NCBI RefSeq assembly: GCF_963675985.1
Contig: NZ_OY780958.1
Coordinates: forward strand, 3,162,001-3,226,000
Source of the DNA: an uncultured Roseibium sp.
GTDB lineage: Bacteria; Pseudomonadota; Alphaproteobacteria; Rhizobiales; Stappiaceae
DNA length: 64,000 nucleotides
Direction of reading: 5' to 3'
Shown: positions 49,610-58,967 of the stretch, one piece after another
How positions within the stretch are numbered: the stretch's first letter is position 1
Layout: each line of letters starts with the position of its first letter
The notes under the pieces: model-generated
Told to the model about the DNA's origin: nothing
Seen by the model: the letters and a program-made list of their open reading frames with translations, nothing else
Databases searched by the model: none
Made by a program: the position numbers and the translations under genes

Positions 49610-51826
49610 ATGACCTACACCAATTTCACACTGGAAACGGACGCCGACGGCATCGCGCTGATCACCTGGGACATGGCCGGCCGCTCGATGAACGTGATCG
49701 ACATGACGGTCATGGACGAACTCGATGCGCTGGTCGACGAGGTCGCCGGCACCGAAGCGATCAAGGCCGCCGTCATCACGTCAGGCAAGTCCACCTTCAC
49801 CGGCGGTGCCGACCTGACCATGCTGGAAAGCCTCCTGCGGGACTTCCATCTCAAGCGCCGGGCCGACCCGGAAGGTGCGGCAAAGGTCCTGCTCGAAGGC
49901 TCGCGCCGCCTGTCGGTGATCTACCGGAAGCTGGAAACCTGCGGCAAGCCTTTCGTGGCCGCGGTCGCCGGCACCTGCATGGGCGGCGGCACGGAGCTGG
50001 CGCTCGCCTGTCACGCCCGCGTCATCGCCGATGACGACGATTTCAAGATGGGACTGCCGGAGGTGAAGGTCGGGCTCTTCCCCGGCGCCGGCGGGACCCA
50101 GCGCGTCATGCGCATGACCGACGGCCAGCAGGGCATGCAGTTCCTGCTGCAGGGCAAGACACTCAGGACCAAGCAGGCGCTTGCCATGAAGCTCGCCGAC
50201 GGCGCGGCCCCGGCCGGACAGCTGGTCGAGGCCGCGAAAAAGCTGCTCAAAGATGGCGTCGACCCGGTCAAGCCCTGGGACAAGAAGGGCTTCAAGCTGC
50301 CCAACGGCAAGATCTACTCGCCGCAGGGTTTCCAGTTCTGGCCGGCGGCCAACGCCATCTACCGGCGGGAGACTTACGACAACTACCCCGGACCGCGCTA
50401 CCTTCTGCATTCGGTGGTGGAAGGCCTTCAGCTGCCGATGGATCTCGCCCTGCAGGTGGAAAGCCGTTACTTCGCCAAGGTCCTGCAGACGCCGGAAGCG
50501 GCGAACATGATCCGCTCCCTGTTCGTCTCCATGCAGGAACTGAACAAGGGCGCGCGCCGGCCGGAAGGCGAGCAGCCGAACAAGATCAGGAAGATCGGTA
50601 TTCTCGGTGCCGGCTTTATGGGGGCCGGCATTGCCTATGTCACCGCCCAGGCGGGCATCGATGTCGTGCTGATCGACCGGGACCAGGACAGCGCGGACAA
50701 GGGCAAGGCCCATTCCGACACGCTGATGACCAAGGCCATCCAGCGCAGCCGCGCGACGCAGGAGCAGAAGGAAAAGCTGCTGTCGAAGATCGTGGCCACG
50801 GCCGACTATGACGACCTCGCCGATTGCGATCTGGTGATCGAGGCGGTCTTCGAAGATCGGGAGATCAAGCGCGACGTCACCGAAAAGGCGGAAGCTGTGA
50901 TGAAGGACGCAGCGATTTTCGCCTCCAACACCTCGACCCTGCCGATCACCTCGCTCGCCCAGGCCTCCAAGCGCCCAAAGAACTTCATCGGCATCCACTT
51001 CTTCTCGCCGGTCGACCGAATGATGCTGGTGGAAGTGATCATGGGCAAGAAGACCTCTGACCGGGCGCTCGCCATGGCTCTCGACTATATCAAGGCGATC
51101 AAAAAGACCCCGATCGTCGTCAACGACAGCCGCGGCTTCTACACCTCCCGCGTGGTCATGACCTATATCCGCGAAGGCCTGATGATGCTGGCCGACGGCG
51201 TTCCGGCTGCCATGATCGAAAACGCGGGGAAAATGGCCGGGATGCCGGTCGGTCCCCTGTCTCTGGGCGACGAGGTCGCCCTGGATCTTGCGTGGAAGAT
51301 CGTCTCGGCGACCCGTAAGGATCTCGGCGACAACTATGTCGAAAGCCCGCTGGACACCATTCTGGAGGAGATGGTGGTCAAGCGCGAACGCTTCGGCCGC
51401 AAGAACGGCAAGGGCTTCTACGATTACCAGGGCCGGGACAAGCAGCTCTGGCCCGGAATTCCCGAAGTCGTCGGCGTGGCCAAGCCGGCCGAGCAGTTCG
51501 ACATCGAGGAGCTCAAGCAGCGGCTTCTGGTGATGCAGGCGCTGGAGACGGCGCGGATCTTCGAGGAGAAATGCCTGACGGATGTTCGCGAAGCGGATGT
51601 CGGCTCGATCCTCGGTTTCGGTTTTGCGCCGTATTCCGGAGGTACGCTCTCCTACATCGACACAATGGGAACGGCTGCATTCGTCGAGCTCTGCAAGCGG
51701 TTCACAAAGACATGGGGCCCGCGTTTCAAGGCAAACCGGCTGTTGCGCGACATGGCGAAAAACGACGAAACCTTCTACGGAAAGTTTCCGCCGAAGGAGC
51801 AGCAAAAGCCCGGAAAGGCCGCCTGA
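49610..51826 (+). CDS. Bifunctional enoyl-CoA hydratase / 3-hydroxyacyl-CoA dehydrogenase (FadJ/FadB-like)
   Basis: A 738-aa two-part enzyme. The crotonase half (about 1-300) shows GTCMGGGTELALACHARV (catalytic Glu) and LPEVKVGLFPGAGGTQRV (second Glu). The dehydrogenase half starts with the NAD-binding loop GAGFMGAGIAYVTAQAG (about 332) and includes HFFSPVDRMMLVEV with the catalytic His. Together they perform the hydration and oxidation steps of beta-oxidation. It is the last gene of the operon and is followed by a terminator-like hairpin. AGGGAGG precedes the ATG by nine bases. Confidence 0.92.
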   Translation: MTYTNFTLETDADGIALITWDMAGRSMNVIDMTVMDELDALVDEVAGTEAIKAAVITSGKSTFTGGADLTMLESLLRDFHLKRRADPEGAAKVLLEGSRRLSVIYRKLETCGKPFVAAVAGTCMGGGTELALACHARVIADDDDFKMGLPEVKVGLFPGAGGTQRVMRMTDGQQGMQFLLQGKTLRTKQALAMKLADGAAPAGQLVEAAKKLLKDGVDPVKPWDKKGFKLPNGKIYSPQGFQFWPAANAIYRRETYDNYPGPRYLLHSVVEGLQLPMDLALQVESRYFAKVLQTPEAANMIRSLFVSMQELNKGARRPEGEQPNKIRKIGILGAGFMGAGIAYVTAQAGIDVVLIDRDQDSADKGKAHSDTLMTKAIQRSRATQEQKEKLLSKIVATADYDDLADCDLVIEAVFEDREIKRDVTEKAEAVMKDAAIFASNTSTLPITSLAQASKRPKNFIGIHFFSPVDRMMLVEVIMGKKTSDRALAMALDYIKAIKKTPIVVNDSRGFYTSRVVMTYIREGLMMLADGVPAAMIENAGKMAGMPVGPLSLGDEVALDLAWKIVSATRKDLGDNYVESPLDTILEEMVVKRERFGRKNGKGFYDYQGRDKQLWPGIPEVVGVAKPAEQFDIEELKQRLLVMQALETARIFEEKCLTDVREADVGSILGFGFAPYSGGTLSYIDTMGTAAFVELCKRFTKTWGPRFKANRLLRDMAKNDETFYGKFPPKEQQKPGKAA

Positions 51827-51846
51827 CGATCTAACGCAGGCTTCGA

Positions 51847-51874
51847 CGGAGGGACGGGAATTACCGCCCCTCCG
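51847..51874 (+). terminator. Hairpin after the beta-oxidation operon
   Basis: CGGAGGG (51847-51853) pairs with CCCTCCG (51868-51874), with additional CGG/CCG pairs in the loop. No long T-run follows, so it may be a weak terminator or a transcript-stabilising stem. Confidence 0.45.
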
Positions 51875-52022
51875 AGCGCGAAGTTTCCGATTCCGGAAGG
51901 GGAACCGGAAAGCCTTTACAGAGAAAAATTCGCTCCAACGAAAATAATTCACCTCTGGCGTTCGGTCGTGTGCATTATTACTCTGACGAACAGCGCGATA
52001 TGCGGTCCCGACCGAGAGGATC

Positions 52023-53078
52023 ATGTTTCAGCCGACCAACAGTGCCTGGATCCAGGGAAGCCCGGTCGTCCGTCTGGGGATACTGGCCCGAGCGCGCGGG
52101 CTCGATTGGTTGGAAATCCTGAAGTCCTACGACATTGACGCCAACGGGATTGACGACCCGAATGCGACCGTGGGTATGGCCACCGCGCTCGATCTTTTCA
52201 GTCTCGTGGCCGAGGCCATCGGCGATGACGCCCAGATCCTTGATCTTTTTTACGAGACACCGGTCGGTTTCACTCAAGGGTACGATTATATCGGCCTTTG
52301 CGCGCCAACCGTCAGAGACGGGTTGAAGAACTGGGCCCGGGTCACGCTTCTTCGAAGCAATTGTGCCAAGACGATCTACTCGGAAACCCCGGAAGCTGCA
52401 AAGCTGGAATGGACCATTCCAAGCCTTTACCGCGACTACACCCAATTTTCCCTGGCCTTCCTCGGTTGGGCGATCAGGAGAACCGAAATGCTTCTGGACG
52501 GCGCATATGAGAATTTGACGATCCACATCTTCTCGCCTGCGCCGAAATCCCCGTCGCGTGTGCTGGACAAATACGGCTCCAGGGTGAAGTTCAATCAACC
52601 AGACCACGGTGTCATCGTCCCGGTTGGCCTGCTGGATCGGCACCCACCCGGGGCGGATCCGGTTTTGCTGCAGATTATCGAGCAGCATGTCCAGAGTATC
52701 CTCCAGGACCGGAGCACCGATACGTCCCCGCTCAACCGGATCGTTGAGGCCATGGGCGAAATGCTGCCGACCGGCGACTGTTCGGCGGAGGCTGTCGCCC
52801 GGGAACTCGGCATGTCGCGCCGCAGTCTTCAGAGAACGCTCGGCGATCAGGGCACCTCCTACAGAACCCTGCTTGCGGAAGTCCGCCGTTCCATGGCGGA
52901 GAAATATCTGGTCAATACGGAACGGCCGATGAAGGAAATCGCCTATTTGCTGGGCTTTTCCGAGATCAGCACCTTTTCGCGCGCTGTAAAAGGCTGGTAC
53001 GGCGTGCCGCCAAAGTCCGTTAGGCAAAAGGTCCACGAGTTACCGTCGGCACGACTGTCTCTGCTTCGGCGACACTGA
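52023..53078 (+). CDS. AraC-family regulator, tandem paralogue 1
   Basis: A 351-aa protein with an N-terminal Arabinose_bd-type ligand domain (about 10-210, with YIGLCAPTVRDGLKNWARV) and a C-terminal AraC helix-turn-helix pair (LGMSRRSLQRTLGDQGTSYRTLLAEVR, then MKEIAYLLGFSEISTFSRAVKGWYG). GAGAGGA stands just before ATG 52023. It is the first of four consecutive, homologous regulator genes on this strand. Members of this subfamily (OruR-like) are activators of catabolic genes, but no enzyme operon adjoins except the upstream beta-oxidation genes, which end 196 bases earlier. Confidence 0.87.
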   Translation: MFQPTNSAWIQGSPVVRLGILARARGLDWLEILKSYDIDANGIDDPNATVGMATALDLFSLVAEAIGDDAQILDLFYETPVGFTQGYDYIGLCAPTVRDGLKNWARVTLLRSNCAKTIYSETPEAAKLEWTIPSLYRDYTQFSLAFLGWAIRRTEMLLDGAYENLTIHIFSPAPKSPSRVLDKYGSRVKFNQPDHGVIVPVGLLDRHPPGADPVLLQIIEQHVQSILQDRSTDTSPLNRIVEAMGEMLPTGDCSAEAVARELGMSRRSLQRTLGDQGTSYRTLLAEVRRSMAEKYLVNTERPMKEIAYLLGFSEISTFSRAVKGWYGVPPKSVRQKVHELPSARLSLLRRH

Positions 53079-53299
53079 AGCATCCGCATCATCTTTGCCC
53101 ACCCCCGATTTTCAACCGGAAGATGTTTTTCCACACCATCGTACTTTGTAACACTTAGTAATTTATACAGTATATTTTTCTTTTTTTCATTTTAAAGCAA
53201 ATAACATTCCAAAACTATTGACTTAAACAAATATACCGCTACGTAATTTATATACGTATCAACACCTACTTTATAATACTGATTTCAAGAGTCCTGTCC

Positions 53300-54391
53300 T
53301 TGTCTGACAACCTCAAACCTCTCCATCCCGGGTCAATCATCGACAAGAGCGTTTCTGCGTCCGGGACAGACACTTCGGAGTGGATTGTAGCCCGTCCGCT
53401 TTCGGTCGCGGTGGGGATCGCCAAAGCCAGAGGACGCGACTGGATCGGCATCCTTGAAAAATACGGACTTGGACCGGATGACCTGGAAGACCAGGACCGG
53501 AAGATAAACGTGCATGATGTCATTGCCGTCTTCGAGGACGTTGCCAAGGCGATCGGCGACGATGCCGTCATACTGAATGAGTTCAGCGCCCTCCCTGTGG
53601 GATATGCCTACACTTTCGATTATGTCGGTCTGCTGGCCGATTCCCTGCATGACAGCCTTCAAAACTGGCAGCGTTTCTATCCCCTGCACAGCAATGCGCT
53701 GGTGTTGAACTATTCAAAAACCGGCGGATACGGCGTTCTGGAGTGTCACCTGCCCGAAACGACGGGTCCCGCGGTACAGGCGGCCTATGCCTTTGTCGCC
53801 TGGATCAGCGGGCGTATCGAACTGGTTATCGGTACCGTTGAGGAAAATATCCTCCTGGAATTTGCAGCTCCGCCACCGCGTCAAACCTGCCCGTTTCTGG
53901 AAAAGCACAGCTCCAGAGTCCGTTTCGGCCAGACGGCCAACCGCGTTCTTATTCCCGCACAGCTTCTGGAAACACGCCCGCCCCAGGCCGACAAAGATCT
54001 TTTGAAGATCGTGGAAGACGCCGCCGAACAGGACATGCGGGATCTGATGCGGACCGTCTCTCCCTTCTCCGAACTGACCGAGACAGTCGAAGCGTGCCTG
54101 AAGTCCGGTGACGGCTCGATGGGCAAGGTGGCCGCGACAATGGGGGTAAGCCCCAGAGCCCTGCAGAGAGCGCTTGAGGGGGAAGGCACCTGTTTCCGGA
54201 ACATTTTGGAAGAGGTCCGCAGTTCCATGGCAAGACGCTATCTTACCGAGACGGAACTGCCGATGAAGGAAATCGCCTATCTGCTGAGTTTTTCCGAAAC
54301 CAGCGCCCTTTCCAGAGCCGTGAAAAGATGGTTTGGCCAGTCACCGCGCGCTATCCGCGAAAGGGAAGCCGAGCATACATCAGAGTTCTGA
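53300..54391 (+). CDS. AraC-family regulator, tandem paralogue 2
   Basis: A 363-aa paralogue starting with TTG (MSDNLKPLHPGS); AAGAG lies eight bases upstream and no good ATG occurs before the conserved region. The ligand domain keeps YVGLLADSLHDSLQNWQRFYPL; the DNA-binding part has MGVSPRALQRALEGEGTCFRNILEEVR and MKEIAYLLSFSETSALSRAVKRWFG. It is the most diverged of the four in the helix-turn-helix. The 220-base gap before it is very AT-rich and contains two TACGTA palindromes (53240-53245 and 53253-53258), so it probably has its own promoter. Confidence 0.83.
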   Translation: MSDNLKPLHPGSIIDKSVSASGTDTSEWIVARPLSVAVGIAKARGRDWIGILEKYGLGPDDLEDQDRKINVHDVIAVFEDVAKAIGDDAVILNEFSALPVGYAYTFDYVGLLADSLHDSLQNWQRFYPLHSNALVLNYSKTGGYGVLECHLPETTGPAVQAAYAFVAWISGRIELVIGTVEENILLEFAAPPPRQTCPFLEKHSSRVRFGQTANRVLIPAQLLETRPPQADKDLLKIVEDAAEQDMRDLMRTVSPFSELTETVEACLKSGDGSMGKVAATMGVSPRALQRALEGEGTCFRNILEEVRSSMARRYLTETELPMKEIAYLLSFSETSALSRAVKRWFGQSPRAIREREAEHTSEF

Positions 54392-54408
54392 ACGGATGCT
54401 CGGCTTCC
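54364..54408 (+). terminator. Perfect 13-bp hairpin at the end of AraC paralogue 2
   Basis: GGAAGCCGAGCAT (54364-54376) is exactly complementary to ATGCTCGGCTTCC (54396-54408), with the stop codon of the AraC gene in the loop. No T-run follows. Confidence 0.5.
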
Positions 54409-54839
54409 TGTTCGGCAAATTCAGTAAGGCAACTGTCCGGCTTAATTTTGTGATGGGGCCACATGCCGGTGTCGAAAAATGCCATCTGAATATTTGGAAG
54501 ATGCCGGACCAACCCGCCTCTTCGCCTGCATTGGTAGAGTTAACCGGCTGATTTCATTCTCATTTCTACAACCGATTCCAACAAGCATGCCTTATACGGG
54601 ATAATACGTAACTTTCCATATTTTGCAACTTCTTTGTAATCCACACAATATGTCTGAGACAGTTAGAGCATCCACCTCGATCCACTGCATCCTATTGCTC
54701 CCGTTTCCCAAATCCGCGTGTTCGTTGTTATCCGGCCGCAAACTTGGCCGATTAGGCCACAAATTAGACAAAACACGCCAAGAAATGTATATTAGGCAAT
54801 CGCACGCCTCTCGTGCACCTCCGCAAACGGGGGACGTTC
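54392..54839. other. Intergenic region between AraC paralogues 2 and 3
   Basis: About 450 bases, partly AT-rich. A 51-codon frame beginning at 54396 has no ribosome-binding site and overlaps the hairpin arm, so it is not called. A small dyad TTGGCC/GGCCA lies near 54745-54760. GGGGGA precedes the next ATG. Confidence 0.4.
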
Positions 54840-55862
54840 ATGCCCGCCAAATCCGAATGGGTCCGATCCGACGCATTCAAGGCCCTGCAGCAGTATTCGC
54901 CGGCTTCCGTGCTGGATTGGACGGCAATTGCCGAAACTTATGAATTCGACCCTGCCGTCATCGATGATCCGGAAGGCACCGTACCGATAACCGCGTGGTT
55001 CGCGGTCTTCGAACATGTAGCCCGGGAACTTGGCAACGACGCCATCATGTTCGACATCTTCAGCGCGGTGGGCGTCGGAACGTTTTCCGTTTTCGACTAC
55101 CTGTTCGTGTGCGCCCCGACCCTCAGGGATGCTTGCAAGGCCTGGAAACGCTTCATGCCCATGCGCACCAACGGCTATGACCTCCAATATCATGAGGATG
55201 AACACTTCGGCATTCTCGAGTGGCCGATCCTGGAAGGGCGCGGCATCTGGTACCAAAGCATGTATGCGCGAGTGGCCTGGACGGCAAAGCGCTTCGAAAT
55301 GGTGCTGGAAACCGACACTCCTCCGCTGGATATCGAACTGGCGGCGCCAGAGCCGAAGGATCCATCGGAATTCCTGCAAAGATACGGCAGGAAAGTCAGG
55401 TTCAACCGCCTTCGCAACAGCGTCTCGGTTCCCGCACATCTGCTGTCGAAACGGCTGCCGCAGAACGAGGACAATCTCTACGCGATCATCCAGAAGTCCG
55501 CATTTCGGGAGATGGGGCTTTTCCAGAACAGGAACTCGCCGCTTTCGCGGATTGCAAACGAGATCGCTGAATCCCTGAAGAACGGTACCTGCAATCTGAC
55601 GCAGGTTTCCCAGAAACTGGGTATGTCGCAACGCTCAGTCCAGCGTGTGCTGGAACAGGAAGGGACCACGTTTCGCAAGCTGACGGAAGACATCAGAAAA
55701 ACGGCAGCGGAACGCTACCTGCAGAGCACAAGTTTGCCTTTCAAGGAAATTGCGTTTCTGCTGGGCTTCTCCGAATTGAGTACCTTCTCCCGTGCCGTCA
55801 AGACCTGGTATGGTGTTCCGCCGCGAAAGGTCCGCGAAAGCGGCGTGAATCGCAGCAATTAG
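54840..55862 (+). CDS. AraC-family regulator, tandem paralogue 3
   Basis: A 340-aa paralogue from ATG 54840, preceded by GGGGGA. The ligand domain includes YLFVCAPTLRDACKAWKRFMPM; the DNA-binding domain reads LGMSQRSVQRVLEQEGTTFRKLTEDIR and FKEIAFLLGFSELSTFSRAVKTWYG, closest by eye to paralogue 4. It ends 70 bases before the next AraC gene, so paralogues 3 and 4 may share a transcript. Confidence 0.86.
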   Translation: MPAKSEWVRSDAFKALQQYSPASVLDWTAIAETYEFDPAVIDDPEGTVPITAWFAVFEHVARELGNDAIMFDIFSAVGVGTFSVFDYLFVCAPTLRDACKAWKRFMPMRTNGYDLQYHEDEHFGILEWPILEGRGIWYQSMYARVAWTAKRFEMVLETDTPPLDIELAAPEPKDPSEFLQRYGRKVRFNRLRNSVSVPAHLLSKRLPQNEDNLYAIIQKSAFREMGLFQNRNSPLSRIANEIAESLKNGTCNLTQVSQKLGMSQRSVQRVLEQEGTTFRKLTEDIRKTAAERYLQSTSLPFKEIAFLLGFSELSTFSRAVKTWYGVPPRKVRESGVNRSN

Positions 55863-55932
55863 TTCAAAACACAAATAAACCCCAATGTAATAGTCAAACT
55901 TTCCTGATTTAAATTGTCGCGCCTGACGTTTA

Positions 55933-56985
55933 ATGGCCGAGAGCTTTTCTGGGAGGAGTGACAATTTGGCCGCAAGAAAATTGCATTCCGAAGAATGGGG
56001 ACAGGCAGAGCAGATCGGTTATCTGGAGCCGCTCCTGATCTCGAAGGGATTTCGCTGGCAAGATCTTGCCCTGCGTTTTTCCCTTCCCAAACGCGCTGCG
56101 GATCTCAAAAATCAGAAGATCGAGATGCAGATCCTGCTCGAGGTGTTCGAGTACGCGGCAGAGCTCATCGGCGACGACGCGGCGATACTGGATTACTATT
56201 CCGACATGCCTCACGGCGCCATCCCGACCTTCGATTACGTTGCCTTGTGTGCCCCCTCCCTACGCGCGGCTTTGCAGAATTGGCAGCGGTTCATCGCCCT
56301 GCGCACCAACTGCTACCAAATGACTTTTACGGAAGACCGGGCTCTTGGAATCCTCACCTGGGATGTTCCGGATCGGCTCGGTCCGCGCACGCAGAACATG
56401 TTCGCCAAAGTCGCCTGGGCATCGAGCCGGATCGAATATATCGTTAAGGATCCGGACATGCGCCTCACGGTCGAGCTGACCGTTCCTTCTCCGCAATGCA
56501 CCTCCCGATTTCAGAAAAAATACGGCAACCGTCTCAAGTTCTCCCAACCACGAGACAGGATCCTGATACCCGGCCGCTATCTGGGCGCCGTTCCTCCTAA
56601 AAGCGAAGCAAACCTCTATACTCTGGTCGAAACGATGGCCATGGCCGAAGTGGAAAAGGTCCTGTCCCTGCACGATCCGATCACCCGGATCAGGGCCGCC
56701 ATCAACGATCATCTCAAGGCTGGCGACTGCAAGCTGGAAAGGGTTGCCAAAAGCCTTGGCATGTCCCAGCGCAGCCTGCAGCGTCACCTGGAAGCAGAAG
56801 GGACTTCCTTTCGGAACCTGACGGACATGATCCGCCGGTCCCTGGCGTCTCGATATTTGCGCGAAACCAACCTTGGCCTGAAGGAAATCGCATTCCTGCT
56901 CGGCTTCTCGGATCTGAGTTCCTTTTCCCGGGCAGTCAAGACGTGGTTCGGCGTGTCACCGAGCCAATACCGCCGAGACCGCTAA
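55933..56985 (+). CDS. AraC-family regulator, tandem paralogue 4
   Basis: A 350-aa paralogue starting MAESFSGRSDNLAARKLHSE. The ligand domain keeps YVALCAPSLRAALQNWQRFIAL, and the DNA-binding part LGMSQRSLQRHLEAEGTSFRNLTDMIRR and LKEIAFLLGFSDLSSFSRAVKTWFG. It is the last of the four. The shared YxxLCAPxxRxxxxxW segment in the sensor domain of all four suggests related but diverged ligands rather than redundancy. Confidence 0.87.
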   Translation: MAESFSGRSDNLAARKLHSEEWGQAEQIGYLEPLLISKGFRWQDLALRFSLPKRAADLKNQKIEMQILLEVFEYAAELIGDDAAILDYYSDMPHGAIPTFDYVALCAPSLRAALQNWQRFIALRTNCYQMTFTEDRALGILTWDVPDRLGPRTQNMFAKVAWASSRIEYIVKDPDMRLTVELTVPSPQCTSRFQKKYGNRLKFSQPRDRILIPGRYLGAVPPKSEANLYTLVETMAMAEVEKVLSLHDPITRIRAAINDHLKAGDCKLERVAKSLGMSQRSLQRHLEAEGTSFRNLTDMIRRSLASRYLRETNLGLKEIAFLLGFSDLSSFSRAVKTWFGVSPSQYRRDR

Positions 56986-57594
56986 GTTATCGGCTCATAA
57001 ATGAAAAACGGGCCCCGTACATTGCACGGGACCCGCCTGTATTTATCCGGTCGCTGCCACGCAGCGTGCCCCCCGCGGCGACAATCGCCTTTCAACTGCC
57101 CCGGCCTCTGCATTCGCCGCATGCAGGACCGAAGTATCGAGGGTCTACCGGACCAGATTCAGCCTTTTTGTTTTTTTACCGCCGCTTTCAAATCGCAACC
57201 AAAACAGCTGCAGCCAGATGGGGCCATGCGCAGATGTCAGTGCCTCGTTACGATCGTCTTCCGGCGCGATGGCCGAACCGCGTCTACAGGATCCGAGATT
57301 TCGCGGGAGGGTCGAAACCACAATTCCCCTGCGACGCGGTTTGGTTAATAGTTCAAAATGCCGCACTGGTATTTGGCACAACTCGTTTCATATTTACCCA
57401 ATTATGCCAAATGTCATGGAAACGTCATATATGGCCTGAATTCAAAGACAGCTCTCCGTCGTTATCCTGCAAATACTGATGAAAATTCCCAGGCATTGCA
57501 GATATCATTCGCTCGACTTAAGTATTAAACGACGCTTCGGATCGTGACCGCTCCGACCGCTTCCCGGTTTCCGCACCAACGACAGGATCGATCA
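56986..57594. other. Intergenic region with a GC-rich hairpin
   Basis: No gene is supported in these 609 bases. CGGGCCCCGT (57009-57018) pairs with ACGGGACCCG (57026-57035) with one mismatch and a seven-base loop. On the minus strand it is followed by TTTTTC, so it looks like a terminator for leftward transcription, although no leftward gene is evident here. The promoter of the DUF6460 gene must lie near the right end. Confidence 0.4.
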
Positions 57595-57867
57595 ATGTCT
57601 GACAGCAGCCTCACCAAATTCTTGGGCGGATCCCCCGGCCAGGTGATCCTCCGGCTCCTGTTCCTGTCCTTCGTGGTCGGCGTCATCCTGTCCGCGCTTG
57701 ATCTCAATCCGCTCGACATCATCGATATCGCCACACGTTTCGTCCAGCGACTCTGGAACATGGGCTTCGCGGCGATTGAAAACATCCTTCGCTATTTCGC
57801 GATCGGCGCGGTGATCGTGGTTCCCATCTGGCTGATCCTGCGCCTGATCAAGTCGGTCGGCAGATAG
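57595..57867 (+). CDS. DUF6460-family small membrane protein
   Basis: A 90-aa protein from ATG 57595 (AGGA eight bases upstream). It has two hydrophobic segments (about 17-37, ILRLLFLSFVVGVILSALDL, and about 63-85, YFAIGAVIVVPIWLILRLI) and the conserved start LTKFLGGSPGQV. This pattern fits the DUF6460 family of Hyphomicrobiales inner-membrane proteins with unknown function. Its 3' end overlaps the convergent hydrolase gene by 20 bases. Confidence 0.78.
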   Translation: MSDSSLTKFLGGSPGQVILRLLFLSFVVGVILSALDLNPLDIIDIATRFVQRLWNMGFAAIENILRYFAIGAVIVVPIWLILRLIKSVGR

Positions 57868-58801
57868 CGGCTTCAGCCGCCTGAGCCGGAAGCCTGACGC
57901 CGCACAGGCGCAAAGCTTCGCGGTGCAGGGTGACGTGTCTGTCGGCCAATTCGTCGATGTCCGCCGAATAGCCTCCGCCCAAAACGCCCGCGACAGGCAG
58001 TCCCGCGTCGCGCAGCGTTTCAAGCACATACCGGTCGCGGCGGATCAGACCGTCCCGGCTCAACCCGAGACGACCGAGCCTGTCGCCAAGAAACGGATCG
58101 ACACCGGCGTTGAAAAAGACAATGTCCGCTCCGGCCCGCTCGATTGCCTTGGGAAGCGCATCCATCAGGCTTTCCAGATAAGCCTCATCGCCCGTGTTGT
58201 CCGGCAGGGCGATATCCAGATCCGAAGGAACCTTCCGAACCGGATAGTTTTTCTCGCTGTGCATTGAGAATGTGAAGACACTGTCGTCGCCGGTGAAAAT
58301 ATCGGCGGTGCCGTCCCCCTGATGCACGTCCAGATCGACGACCAGAGCCTTGCCGATCGCGCCATCGGCCTGCATCACGCGGATCGCCACGGCAACATCG
58401 TTGAAGACGCAGAAGCCGGCACCGTGCGCGTGCCTGGAATGATGACTGCCACCGGCGGTATTGCAGGCGATCCCGTGTTCCAGGGCGAGATAGCCGGTCA
58501 GAACAGTGCCGCCGGTCGCGCAGCGGGCACGCCGAGCGATCCCCTCGTTCATCGGAAAACCAATTTCCCGGGCGATTTCCGCCGGAACCCGGGCATTGAA
58601 CACCTGATCGACATAGCGCCGGTCATGAGCCAGGGCGACCCATTCGGCGGGCGCCGGTCGCGGCCTGATGAAATCACCGCCGCTCAACAGACCTTCGGCA
58701 ACAATCCGTTCCGCCACTGCCCGGAACTTGTCCATCGGAAACCGGTGGTTTGTCGGCAGGTCCGCGCAGTAGTCGGGGTGATGGACAATCGGAAGCATCA
58801 T
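57848..58801 (-). CDS. Histone deacetylase family hydrolase
   Basis: A 317-aa enzyme starting MMLPIVHHPDYCADLPTNHRF. It has the histone deacetylase/acetoin-utilisation fold: GGSHHSRHAHGAGFCVFNDVAVA (catalytic His pair), DLDVHQGDGT (zinc ligands Asp and His) and GGGYSAD (catalytic Tyr). Bacterial members deacetylate polyamines or other small N-acetyl compounds, and occasionally proteins. The open frame continues upstream to 59206 but that part overlaps the divergent MATE gene and is not protein-like. The start is one of two adjacent ATGs. Confidence 0.87.
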   Translation of the reverse strand: MMLPIVHHPDYCADLPTNHRFPMDKFRAVAERIVAEGLLSGGDFIRPRPAPAEWVALAHDRRYVDQVFNARVPAEIAREIGFPMNEGIARRARCATGGTVLTGYLALEHGIACNTAGGSHHSRHAHGAGFCVFNDVAVAIRVMQADGAIGKALVVDLDVHQGDGTADIFTGDDSVFTFSMHSEKNYPVRKVPSDLDIALPDNTGDEAYLESLMDALPKAIERAGADIVFFNAGVDPFLGDRLGRLGLSRDGLIRRDRYVLETLRDAGLPVAGVLGGGYSADIDELADRHVTLHREALRLCGVRLPAQAAEAAICRPT

Positions 58802-58967
58802 GACGTCCGAATATAGGTCCGAAAACGCTCGGCACCACCAGGGATTTCGCACTCCGGCCACGCGTCCGTACCCTGGTGCGATCGAAGGGAGCAATCGGAG
58901 GCGGTCGTATCCGCTTGACGACGCACCGCAAATACCGAAAAGTACGTAATCACCTTCCGGACTTTTC

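Noticed and set aside
49781..52024. Minus-strand open frame of 747 codons
   Set aside because: It mirrors the FadJ-like gene, whose frame has all catalytic motifs; the antisense product has none.
57009..57035. Hairpin as terminator of the AraC array
   Set aside because: The T-run is on the wrong strand for rightward genes, so it is recorded only as an unexplained hairpin.
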